From contig JAHHGT010000005.1 of the NCBI GenBank assembly GCA_019359745.1, positions 284,199 through 348,198 on the forward strand: 64,000 bases of DNA, written 5' to 3'. Shown here in pieces: positions 43,073 through 51,025 of this stretch; positions within the stretch are counted from its first letter, which is position 1; the number at the start of each line of letters is the position of its first letter. Source of the DNA: Aphanothece saxicola GSE-SYN-MK-01-06B (GTDB lineage: Bacteria > Cyanobacteriota > Cyanobacteriia > PCC-6307 > Cyanobiaceae). The position numbers and the translations under genes are program-made. The notes under the pieces are model-generated. The model worked only from the letters and a program-made list of their open reading frames with translations. It had not been told where the DNA came from and searched no databases.

Positions 43073-45664
43073 TCAGAACTTCACCTTCAGACCGCCCCCA
43101 TAGGTGAACTGGGAGCCATTGGAGAAGAACTCATAACCCAGGTTGGCGTAGATCGAGGCGTTCTTGGCCAGTTTCAGATCAACCCCTGCATCCACCGTCA
43201 GTGTATTGGTGCCACGGTTCTCGCCCTGGGTCGTAAAGGAACCAGCCGCCGGGGCTTGCACAAAGGATGATGTCAGAGATTTGTTCTCTGTGTTACCGCC
43301 AAGGGCATCGACCTGGTAGGCGATGGCCAACCGAGGTGTGATCGAGATGGTGTTGCTGCTGTTCAGTGGAATCGGCGCAGTGACCAACTCCACGCCAACC
43401 GTGCCAAGCAGGCTATTCGCCGCATGGCGCTGCACATTCAGATTCAGGGCACCGCTGTTGGATTCATGGAAGCTGCCCTGCTGGTAGCTGCCCCAGGCAA
43501 TACCGAGCAATGGCTTGAGGTAGAAAGGGGTCCGGGCGGTTGACTTGCTGAGAGGGATCAGCACATCAGCATTCAGCGCCAAGGTGAATCCATCGGCGCT
43601 GGGATTGGCCGTGATGGCCGAGCCGTTGCCGATGAAAGACAGTGTGCGGCTGCCATTGCCATTGAAGCTGCCATAACCGAACAAGCCGCGCAGGGTCCAG
43701 GCTGGTGATGGCTTGTAAACCCCAAAGAGGCTGACGCTGTTGACGTTCGCTGTCACATGCCCATTGGAGAGAGCCATGTTGTTCATGTAGGAGCTGCCGT
43801 ATCCGTAAGCGGCGCCAAGGGTCCACTGTGGACCTGCCTGGTATTCGACGCCGTAGAAGGTGGAGAAGATGCCGGCGTTGTAGGACGAGAGTCCGTTCTG
43901 GCCGTTGATGGAACTGGTTGCGTTGGCGCCTTGGGCGAAGAAGCAGAAGGGGTGTCTGGACGGCTTGTCGTCCTTCCTGGCGGGCGCCTTCACCACCCAG
44001 CCTGTGGTGCTGCAGTTGCCAGCCTGGCCCAGCAGCAACTCCCGCTGGCGCTTGAGGGTGTTGAGGCCAACGCTCTGGAAGGCTGCATAGGGCTCCGGGG
44101 AGAGTGAGGACACAGCGGCGATGAGCGTGCTCCCAGTGGTGAGGCTGAGCAGCTGGTTGGTGGCACTCAGGAAATCGGGCGAGATTCCAGCGGCAGCGGC
44201 CTGGCCGGTGGTGAAGCCCGTCGTGCCAATCACAGCGCCGGTGTTGTTCGTGTTGTTGGCGGCGTTGCTGGCAAGCGAAAGGAAGACGCGGTCGAAGACT
44301 CCGCCAGCGGCCAGTTGGTTGCCATACCCTTTTCCCAGGAACTGCAGCGCCGATGTGGTGGCGCCCAAGCCGTTGAGAGGGCGCCATTGGATATCAAAGG
44401 TTCTGGGGTTGCCATCGACTTCCTGGGTCAATGTGGTGCCAAATTGCAACAGGGCGCTGGTTACCCCAGATGGATTCAGGGTCACACTGTTGAAAGACGC
44501 AAAAGCGGTGCTGTTTGGTGCGGAAAGAATCTCGTAGGCCATCATCGGCCAGGGTGTGCCCCCGCCAAATGCCATCAGATTGACCGTTCCCGAAAAGTTT
44601 GTGACGTTACCCGTTACATTGATGCGATCAGTTTGAGGTCCCTGAAGTTCAGCCTCGATCGTGCCTCCGTTCAGACTGAGTCCGCTGGCCGTGATCTGGC
44701 CAATGGAAGTACCGGGAGCGATTCTGGCACCGGCTACAAGATTGGTCTGAGGCAAGCTGCCATTGCCTCCAATCAAGCCACCAGAAGTGACATCAAGGCC
44801 TGAGGACGAGGCGATGGAGCCATTGACAATAAGGTTGGCACCAGGACCTACAGTTGTGGAGCCCGTGTAGGTGCTGGCTCCACCAAGAACGAGAAATCCA
44901 CCCCGCGAGGAGTTCACAAAAGAAAGATTGCCAAGACCGCTAAAGACACCCGTGAAGATGGATGGCAAACCATTGATGTCAATGGTGCCACCCATGCCTG
45001 TATTGAAGGAAGTGGGGAAGATTCCCGGGATGTCCACCAGCAGTGTGCCGCCGGCAAAGGTTGTGCTGTAAGGATTGCTGGCCGTGGCATTGTTCCCTGA
45101 CACGATCCCCGAAGGAGGAATGAAGGGAGGCGTGAACAGAAAATCAGAGATCGTGATTGAGGATATCCCGGAGACACAGTCGACACACTCGACCTGGAAT
45201 CCAAAAAGGTCATTGGCCGCAAAGCTGTAGGAGCCAGATCCTGACTGATTCATTGGTCCAAATGAATCGAATCCGGCAAATGCCTCTAGAGACCCTTTGT
45301 TGATAAAACTTGGCGCAGAGAATAAGGGCCCATACTGATCGGTACTTGCATAACTCCATGCAAAGGTGTAGGTGCCCAGCTGATCTGCATTGATGGTATA
45401 ACTTGTGTACTGAAAACTCGGAGTACTGGGGCCAACGTAGACAAAATAAGGCCCTGTGAGCTGAATGGAGGCAGGCGCGTTTAGCGTATCAACGTAACCG
45501 TTCGCGGGGAATGTCGCGCCTTGCTGGGGGTCGTAGTACGTGGAATTCGTCAGGGTCCATTGCGATGGGGAATAGGCGCCAGAGAACTGCGCTTTTACCG
45601 GGAGTAATCCACCGCAAAGGAACGCCGCGAGGATGACGGGCTTTACAAGTCTGCATCGCTGCAT
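43073..45664 (-). CDS. Classical autotransporter (type Va) with beta-barrel domain
   Basis: 863 residues. Signal peptide (LVKPVILAAFLCGGLLPVKA); a Gly/Ser/Asn/Thr-rich passenger with an autotransporter-type beta-helix repeat (LVLGGASTYTGSTTVGPGAN, then LIVNGSIASSSGLDV and GGLIGGNGSL, PGTSIGQITASGLSL); linker; then a barrel of about 280 residues (GVEYQAGPQWTLGAAYGYG onward) ending in GGGLKVKF with the C-terminal Phe that the BAM complex reads. Codon use is clearly less GC-rich than in flanking sbcC and mrp genes, suggesting transfer. Surface adhesin or enzyme; target unknown. Confidence 0.88.
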   Translation of the reverse strand: MQRCRLVKPVILAAFLCGGLLPVKAQFSGAYSPSQWTLTNSTYYDPQQGATFPANGYVDTLNAPASIQLTGPYFVYVGPSTPSFQYTSYTINADQLGTYTFAWSYASTDQYGPLFSAPSFINKGSLEAFAGFDSFGPMNQSGSGSYSFAANDLFGFQVECVDCVSGISSITISDFLFTPPFIPPSGIVSGNNATASNPYSTTFAGGTLLVDIPGIFPTSFNTGMGGTIDINGLPSIFTGVFSGLGNLSFVNSSRGGFLVLGGASTYTGSTTVGPGANLIVNGSIASSSGLDVTSGGLIGGNGSLPQTNLVAGARIAPGTSIGQITASGLSLNGGTIEAELQGPQTDRINVTGNVTNFSGTVNLMAFGGGTPWPMMAYEILSAPNSTAFASFNSVTLNPSGVTSALLQFGTTLTQEVDGNPRTFDIQWRPLNGLGATTSALQFLGKGYGNQLAAGGVFDRVFLSLASNAANNTNNTGAVIGTTGFTTGQAAAAGISPDFLSATNQLLSLTTGSTLIAAVSSLSPEPYAAFQSVGLNTLKRQRELLLGQAGNCSTTGWVVKAPARKDDKPSRHPFCFFAQGANATSSINGQNGLSSYNAGIFSTFYGVEYQAGPQWTLGAAYGYGSSYMNNMALSNGHVTANVNSVSLFGVYKPSPAWTLRGLFGYGSFNGNGSRTLSFIGNGSAITANPSADGFTLALNADVLIPLSKSTARTPFYLKPLLGIAWGSYQQGSFHESNSGALNLNVQRHAANSLLGTVGVELVTAPIPLNSSNTISITPRLAIAYQVDALGGNTENKSLTSSFVQAPAAGSFTTQGENRGTNTLTVDAGVDLKLAKNASIYANLGYEFFSNGSQFTYGGGLKVKF

Positions 45665-46151
45665 ATCCCTATGGCCATGGATTTAACTTGAGGCTAGAGA
45701 TAGGCCGAGCGACTGATCGCCGTGCATCTGACGCAGAAGTGCTTCAACACAGCCCGTTCACCACGTCTCGCTCAGCCTTTGTTGACCAGAAACTCTCGGG
45801 CAAGCCCACGTCAGATGGTCTAAAGATTTATCCCGTTCACACGCAAATGCGTGACAAAGTCTTGGCATTCATGCCTTGGAGCATGGCGACCTTGCCCATC
45901 AGACAGAAATCCATCCGGACCGATAGGTTTCGTGTCTGCTACTCGGTGCCGCGAAGACCGTCTCCGGCATGGCCTCGAATGCATCGAACTGGATGGACTT
46001 TTCTCTTATCAATTAGGGTGCCTGATCATCATCAGGCCGCAAGGCTTCGCCTGCTGAAATCCCGGCATTCCACGGCTTTGCCATCGTCAATCGCTGATCC
46101 ATGCGGTGCAGCGCCAGCACGTGGGGCCCGGTTCCGACGGGCAGGCGCCTC
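45665..46151. other. Lower-GC intergenic region upstream of the autotransporter gene
   Basis: About 490 bases. It holds the autotransporter promoter on the minus strand. A plus-strand open frame at 45688-46155 has no protein-like pattern and no recognisable family. No inverted repeats typical of an IS end were found by eye. Confidence 0.4.
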
Positions 46152-46811
46152 CTAAAGCAACCCCCGATGGCGCACGAACAGATGCACCATCGCCCAGGAG
46201 CCCAGGGTCACCTTGAGGGCCACCAGCACGTTGAGCAGGGGGATCCAGCCCCCGGAGGCCATGGTGCCGAAGCCGCCGGCAGGTAAGGGGACCCCCCCAA
46301 GGGCGAAGGCGGAGAGGAGCACGAAGGCGATCACCGCGGCCTTCTCCCAGAGGTCAGCCCGCCAGCGGCGGTAGAGGCGGTCGGAGAGCCGGGCCGAGCC
46401 GCTGATCAGCATCAGGCCGATGGCGGTGCCACCGGCCACGCCCGCCGCAAAGCCGCCACCCGGAGACAGGTGGCCGCGCAGGGCCAGCTCCACCCCGATC
46501 AGGGCGGCCAGGGTGGCCCCGAGCTGGCAGAGCACCACTGACGGGGGATCGTCGATGGCACGGATGCTCGTCTTGGTGGGCTCCCCGGCCAGCAGGAAGC
46601 GCACCCCGATGGAGGCCAGGGTGAACACCACCACCTCGGCGATGGTGTCGTACAGACGGGTGTGCAGGATCACCCCTGACACCAGATTGGGCACATCGGT
46701 CATGGCGGCGAGGGACGCGATCACCGGACCGATGGGGGGCGCCGGCGGCAGGGTCGCGTCCAGCGGGGCCAGGCAGAGGGCGGCGGCGGCCAGCAGGTAG
46801 AGCCAGGTCAT
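46152..46811 (-). CDS. mrpB: Mrp-type Na+/H+ antiporter subunit B (MnhB domain)
   Basis: 219 residues. Three to six hydrophobic helices; LRGHLSPGGGFAAGVAGGTAIGL is the MnhB signature. The N-terminal part (PNLVSGVILHTRLYDTIAEV) matches cyanobacterial MrpB proteins with an extra leading segment. Last gene of the seven-gene minus-strand Mrp operon, overlapping the previous gene by four bases. Mrp complexes exchange Na+ for H+, and in cyanobacteria support salt tolerance and Na+-driven bicarbonate uptake. Confidence 0.88.
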   Translation of the reverse strand: MTWLYLLAAAALCLAPLDATLPPAPPIGPVIASLAAMTDVPNLVSGVILHTRLYDTIAEVVVFTLASIGVRFLLAGEPTKTSIRAIDDPPSVVLCQLGATLAALIGVELALRGHLSPGGGFAAGVAGGTAIGLMLISGSARLSDRLYRRWRADLWEKAAVIAFVLLSAFALGGVPLPAGGFGTMASGGWIPLLNVLVALKVTLGSWAMVHLFVRHRGLL

Positions 46812-47332
46812 GGAAGCTCCCGGAGCAGCAGTTCACCGCCGCCCTGCCGCCAGCGGCGAAAGCCCTCCAGGGCCTGCAGACGCGCCACCAGCCGGGGGTT
46901 GGCCAGCTCCAGCCGCAGGCCCGGCCCCAGGCACCCGTGGCTTGCGTCGGCCTCGCCGGTCTGCTCCGGTACCGGTGGCAGCAGCCGCAGCCGCAGCGAC
47001 AGGGGCTCCAGCCAGTCGCGCAACCGCTCCAGACAGGCCTCACTGGGGGGGTCGTCAGCCGGATAGGACAACCGCAGCGCCATCGAAGACCGCAGCGCCA
47101 CCGCATAGAGGGTGGTGGACAGCAGGGTGCCCACCAGCGCCTCGGTGATCGCCACGTCCGGGGCCCCCAGCAACGCGTAGAGCAGGGTGGACACCGACCC
47201 CAGGATGCCCCGCAGCACCAGGGTCTGGTAGGGATTCGACTGGTTCACCAGCAACACGGCGGTGAGGGGCAACAGGGCGGTGATCGGCAGCAGCAGGTCC
47301 AGCTCCCCAGCCAGGGAAAAGGTGCCGCTCAT
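46808..47332 (-). CDS. Mrp antiporter DUF4040 subunit (MrpA C-terminal/MbhD-like)
   Basis: 174 residues. GILGSVSTLLYALLGAPDVAITEALVGTLLST is the DUF4040 signature, normally the C-terminal part of MrpA. In cyanobacteria it is a separate small protein, as here. The last 80 residues form a soluble, leucine/arginine-rich tail of unknown role. ATGA overlaps at both ends. Confidence 0.85.
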   Translation of the reverse strand: MSGTFSLAGELDLLLPITALLPLTAVLLVNQSNPYQTLVLRGILGSVSTLLYALLGAPDVAITEALVGTLLSTTLYAVALRSSMALRLSYPADDPPSEACLERLRDWLEPLSLRLRLLPPVPEQTGEADASHGCLGPGLRLELANPRLVARLQALEGFRRWRQGGGELLLRELP

Positions 47333-47640
47333 GGCTTCGGCTCCGGGGGTATTGGCCGACGGGAGTCCAGCCAGCAGTTGGCCAGCACGTAGCCGAAGAT
47401 CGTGTTCCACAGAATCAGGGCCACCAGGGCCAGCACCAGCAGGGGCCACTGGCCAGGGATCCGCAGCAGCAGGCCCAGCAACATCAGCGTCGAGCCGAGG
47501 GTGTCGGCCACCGACAGGGCGTGCAGCTTGCTGAGGTAGGTGCGGCTTTCGAGCAGGGGCCAGGTGCCCCAGAACCAGAACAGCAGTCCCGCCCCCAGCA
47601 GCAGCAGGCTGGCGTGATCGGCCAGGGAAGCGAGGGTCAT
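47329..47640 (-). CDS. mrpG: Mrp antiporter subunit G
   Basis: 103 residues from ATG 47640: LLLLGAGLLFWFWGTWPLLESRT then YLSKLHALSVADTLGSTLML is the MnhG/PhaG signature. Three hydrophobic helices. ATGA overlaps with mrpF upstream and the DUF4040 gene downstream. Confidence 0.88.
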   Translation of the reverse strand: MTLASLADHASLLLLGAGLLFWFWGTWPLLESRTYLSKLHALSVADTLGSTLMLLGLLLRIPGQWPLLVLALVALILWNTIFGYVLANCWLDSRRPIPPEPKP

Positions 47641-47885
47641 CTCTCCGTCCCCCGCAGCAGGTTGGCCAGCAGCAGCAGACCGGCATTGCCGGCGCACAGA
47701 ACGATGACGCCGGCCAGGCCCAGCATCCGGTCGCCCCGCACCGCCGACACCACCAGGGTGATCAGCGCCACCTTGGTGGAGACGCTGGCGAACGCCGCCA
47801 GGCGGTGCCAGACGTCGCTGGGCCGGCAGGCCACGGCGATCGGGATCAGCAGGGCCAGCACCATCCCCCAGAGCAGCACCGTCAT
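47637..47885 (-). CDS. mrpF: Mrp antiporter subunit F
   Basis: 82 residues: three hydrophobic helices with CRPSDVWHRLAAFASVSTKVALI, the MnhF/PhaF pattern. Start at ATG 47885 overlaps the mrpE stop (ATGA). Confidence 0.87.
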   Translation of the reverse strand: MTVLLWGMVLALLIPIAVACRPSDVWHRLAAFASVSTKVALITLVVSAVRGDRMLGLAGVIVLCAGNAGLLLLANLLRGTER

Positions 47886-48301
47886 GGGGTCTGGCCTCCA
47901 TGGCGGGGGCCAGGCTTCATGGCATGGATGCGGTACCGGCGGCCGCCGTCCTCCAGGCCGAGCACGATCGTGAAGGGGGTGAGGGTGATGCGGAACACGT
48001 CCAGGAACACCAGCAGGGGGATGCTCCCTTCGGTGGCGGACTCGCTGATCTCAGCCTCCACAGGCTCGTGGCCAAAGATGAGCCGCAGGGCCTCCAGGTA
48101 GGCCTGGGGAACAGCCAGCAGACTGCGCCCCAGGGCCCGCAGCAGGGCGCGCAGGGGCAGGGGCCGGGAGTGGGCGCGGGGCAGCAGCAGGGCCACCACC
48201 AGACCGATCATCAGGTTGAGGCGGCTCAGGTCGGCGGTGAGCAGGCACCAGACCGCCAGGCGGAAGCCGGTGGTCAGCAACAGGGGGAGCAGGCGTCTCA
48301 T
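47882..48301 (-). CDS. mrpE: Mrp antiporter subunit E
   Basis: 139 residues from ATG 48301 (MRRLLPLLLTTGFRLAVWCL), chosen because it overlaps the mrpD stop as ATGA. LNLMIGLVVALLLPR and the C-terminal VFRITLTPFTIVLGLEDGG fit the MnhE/PhaE family. Confidence 0.86.
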   Translation of the reverse strand: MRRLLPLLLTTGFRLAVWCLLTADLSRLNLMIGLVVALLLPRAHSRPLPLRALLRALGRSLLAVPQAYLEALRLIFGHEPVEAEISESATEGSIPLLVFLDVFRITLTPFTIVLGLEDGGRRYRIHAMKPGPRHGGQTP

Positions 48302-49776
48302 CGCACCCACACCAGCAGTCCCGCCCCCACCACACCGATGCCACCGATCAGATCGGGGAAGCCCTCCAGGTCCGGCAGCCGGAACCAGGGGCTGCGCCGC
48401 AGGGGCTGCAGCAACCGGTGCAGCCCCATCCCAGCCGCCAGCACCAACCCCGCCTTGGCCGCCTCCGCTGCCAGGGCGGGACCCCAGCTGCGGCTGGCCT
48501 CGCCGGCACCCAGCAGCACGAGCGCCGCCAGCAGCAGCACCACCCCAGGCGACCAGGCCGGATCGGCTTGCACGCTGGCGGAAGGCGGCAGCGCCGCTGG
48601 CTGCAAGGGCGCGCTCCAGAGACGGGCGAACACCGCCGCCGTGCCCACGCTCAGCAGGCTGGGCAGCAGGCCCGACGGCCCCGGCAGGGCGCGATCAAGG
48701 CCCGACTTGGCGAAGAAGCCCAGCAGCGGCGGCACACCCACGATCGACAGCGAGGCGATCCACAGGGGGACCAGCAGGCCGGCGGCCAGGGGCCGGCCGG
48801 TCCAGCCGGCCAGGTCACGGCCGGGGAAGCGCCGGGCCAGCAGGAACAGGGCGGCCTTGGCCAGACCATGGCCGAGGGCGTAAAGCCCTCCGGCGACGGG
48901 TGCCAGCACCACCAGGCCCATCTGGGAGAGGGTGCTCCAGGCCAGCAGCCGTTTGGCATCCGCCTCCACCAGGGCGAACAGCAGACCCAGGCCGGCGCTG
49001 GCCACACCGATCACCGGCAGCACCTCCGCCAGGGCGGGCACGGCGCCGGCGAGCCGCAGCAGGGGAACGATTCCGGCGACGACGACCACCCCGGAGAGCA
49101 GCGCCGACACCTCCGCCGGCGCCTCGGCGTGGGTGCGGGGCAGCCAAAGCCCGGAGAGGAACAGACCGGCCTTGGTGAGCAGACCCACCAGCAACAGGGC
49201 CAGGGCGGCGGCTCCAGCCGCGCCGACGGCCGCCAGCTGGAAACTGCCCTGCTCCAGATACACCACGGCGGCGCCGACCAGATAGAAGGTCATCACCGTG
49301 TTGCTGATCAGCAAGTAACGCAACGCCAGCCAGAGGGAGCGCTCCGATCGGGTGATCAGGATCAACAGGAAGGCACTGATCCCCACCACCTCCAGGGTCA
49401 CGTAGAGGCTGATCAGATCCACCGCCACGAAGGCCGAGGCCAGGCCCCCGTGCAACACCATCAGCAGCAGCAGGAACGGGCCCGGCATCGGCCGGCGCCA
49501 GCCGTCGAGCACCACAGCACCAGACACCAGGGCATTGAGAAGCAGGAAGGGGGCTGCCAGGGCGTCGGGTTGCAGCGCCACGCCGTAGGGCCCCAGCAGG
49601 TGGAGGCTGGCCGGCAGGGCACCGGCCTGGATCGCTGCGGCCACGGCGGCGGTGGCCAGGCAACAGGCCAGGGCCAGCCAGCGGGCCAGGGGGGGCAGCA
49701 GGGCGGCCAGGAAGGCCGCCATGAACGGCAGCAGCAGCCAGCCGATCAGCAGGCTTTCACCGGAGAGGGGCGCCAT
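48298..49776 (-). CDS. mrpD: Mrp antiporter subunit D (NuoL/M/N-like)
   Basis: 492 residues with about fourteen helices. It shows the complex-I-type antiporter signature: SLYVTLEVVGISAFLLILI, LVGLLTKAGLFLSGLWLPRTHAEAP (conserved Lys and His) and LLAWSTLSQMGLVVLAPVAG. It is the only large proton-pumping subunit here: no second MrpD and no full-length MrpA. Overlaps mrpC by one base. Confidence 0.9.
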   Translation of the reverse strand: MAPLSGESLLIGWLLLPFMAAFLAALLPPLARWLALACCLATAAVAAAIQAGALPASLHLLGPYGVALQPDALAAPFLLLNALVSGAVVLDGWRRPMPGPFLLLLMVLHGGLASAFVAVDLISLYVTLEVVGISAFLLILITRSERSLWLALRYLLISNTVMTFYLVGAAVVYLEQGSFQLAAVGAAGAAALALLLVGLLTKAGLFLSGLWLPRTHAEAPAEVSALLSGVVVVAGIVPLLRLAGAVPALAEVLPVIGVASAGLGLLFALVEADAKRLLAWSTLSQMGLVVLAPVAGGLYALGHGLAKAALFLLARRFPGRDLAGWTGRPLAAGLLVPLWIASLSIVGVPPLLGFFAKSGLDRALPGPSGLLPSLLSVGTAAVFARLWSAPLQPAALPPSASVQADPAWSPGVVLLLAALVLLGAGEASRSWGPALAAEAAKAGLVLAAGMGLHRLLQPLRRSPWFRLPDLEGFPDLIGGIGVVGAGLLVWVR

Positions 49777-50162
49777 CAGCGCCGACCCCCCGCTGCCCCG
49801 CTCCCCATCTCGAAGCTGTCCAGATCCAGGCTGGGATCCACGCGGGAGAGGCGGGTGATCACCACCAGCAGCAGGGCCTGGATGGAAAGGCCGATCACGA
49901 TCGCCGTGAGAATCACGGCCTGGGGGATCGGGTCAGCCAGGGGAACGCTGGTCGTCGCCGTCTCAGCGGCGGCGGGGGCCAACAGGATCGGGCTCTGCAG
50001 CCCGGTGCGTGCCGCCACGAGCACGAACAGGGCCACCACGGCCGACCCCATCACGTCCATGGCCATGACCTTGAGAAACAGGTTGCGGCGCAGCAGCAGG
50101 CCCACAAAACCCACCAGCAACGCCACCAGAATCAGGAGCGCGAGCAGCCGGAACGCATCCAT
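49776..50162 (-). CDS. mrpC: Mrp antiporter subunit C (NuoK-like)
   Basis: 128 residues from ATG 50162 (MDAFRLLALLILVALLVGF). LLLRRNLFLKVMAMDVMGSA and DPIPQAVILTAIVIGLSIQALLLV form the NuoK/MnhC fold, including the typical DPxPQAxxLTAIVIG motif. First gene of the Mrp operon. Confidence 0.9.
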   Translation of the reverse strand: MDAFRLLALLILVALLVGFVGLLLRRNLFLKVMAMDVMGSAVVALFVLVAARTGLQSPILLAPAAAETATTSVPLADPIPQAVILTAIVIGLSIQALLLVVITRLSRVDPSLDLDSFEMGSGAAGGRR

Positions 50163-50252
50163 GGGACTCAGCAACCCGGAGGACGGCCGGATCACGGAGC
50201 GGGATGGTAGCCGTTGCGTCCAGAGGCCGACGGGCCTGGATCACCGCCAGTT

Positions 50253-50840
50253 TCAGACGGATGGCTGGAACTGTTCCGCCAGCAAGCGGCGCTGGTACTC
50301 CAGGGACAACGACGCAAGGTGAGATCGGGCCTGTTCCTCCAGACCGGGATCCAGCTGATCGAACGCCAGACCCCGGGGCACCCCCATCCGCATCACCAGC
50401 GCCAGGGCATCGAAGATGCGCACCTGGTCGCCCTGCCAGCCCTGATACTCGGCGGCGAGCGCCATCAGGGCCTCCCCTGAGGCCTGGCCTTCGATCACCC
50501 GGGGCCGCAGCTCCTGCACCTGGGCCAGCCGGGCGGAGCTGATCAGGGCATGGGCGGCGCCCAGGGCCGCCAGGGAATCGGCGGCTTCGCGCTTGAGCAC
50601 GGTCATGTCACGGCTGAGCACGGCGGCCTCCACCGAGAGGGGCTCCCGCACCCCGGGGCAGAGAGCGGCGACCCGATCGACGGGTGGAGCCGGTGGAGCG
50701 GGCGGGCGGACCGGCGCCGGGGCCAGGGGCGGGCTGCTCACGGCCACCGGGGGCGGCGCTGGCTCCTGCCAGAGGGCGGCGGCCGTTGCCCTCAGGCGCC
50801 TTGCCAGCCATGGCCTGAGGTTGGTTGCAAGGCGTGCCAT
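50253..50840 (-). CDS. Protein of unknown function with Pro-rich linker
   Basis: 195 residues from ATG 50840. N-terminal basic/amphipathic segment (RPWLARRLRATAAALW), a Pro/Ala-rich linker (about 30-60), and a helical C-terminal domain (ALCPGVREPLSVEAAVLSRD to YQRRLLAEQF). No family recognised; no membrane segment. It lies 90 bases upstream of the mrpC start on the same strand and may be a separate unit. Confidence 0.55.
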   Translation of the reverse strand: MARLATNLRPWLARRLRATAAALWQEPAPPPVAVSSPPLAPAPVRPPAPPAPPVDRVAALCPGVREPLSVEAAVLSRDMTVLKREAADSLAALGAAHALISSARLAQVQELRPRVIEGQASGEALMALAAEYQGWQGDQVRIFDALALVMRMGVPRGLAFDQLDPGLEEQARSHLASLSLEYQRRLLAEQFQPSV

Positions 50841-51025
50841 GGACGTGGACCTTTGAGTGGTTTCAATCTGCCCCTCACGCACCGGCGGGGATGACGGCAA
50901 ACTCACCCGCGGAGCGACGGATTGCCGGCCCCTCCGGGGATCAGCGCGGCAGCACCTGGGCGTCGGCGTAGGTGAAGCGGGCGTGCTTGCCAAAGTCTGG
51001 CTGGATTGCAGCCAACGCCACACCG

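Noticed and set aside
45688..46155. 155-codon plus-strand frame upstream of the autotransporter gene
   Set aside because: No family, no ribosome site, irregular composition. It also overlaps the start of the mrpB 3' region.
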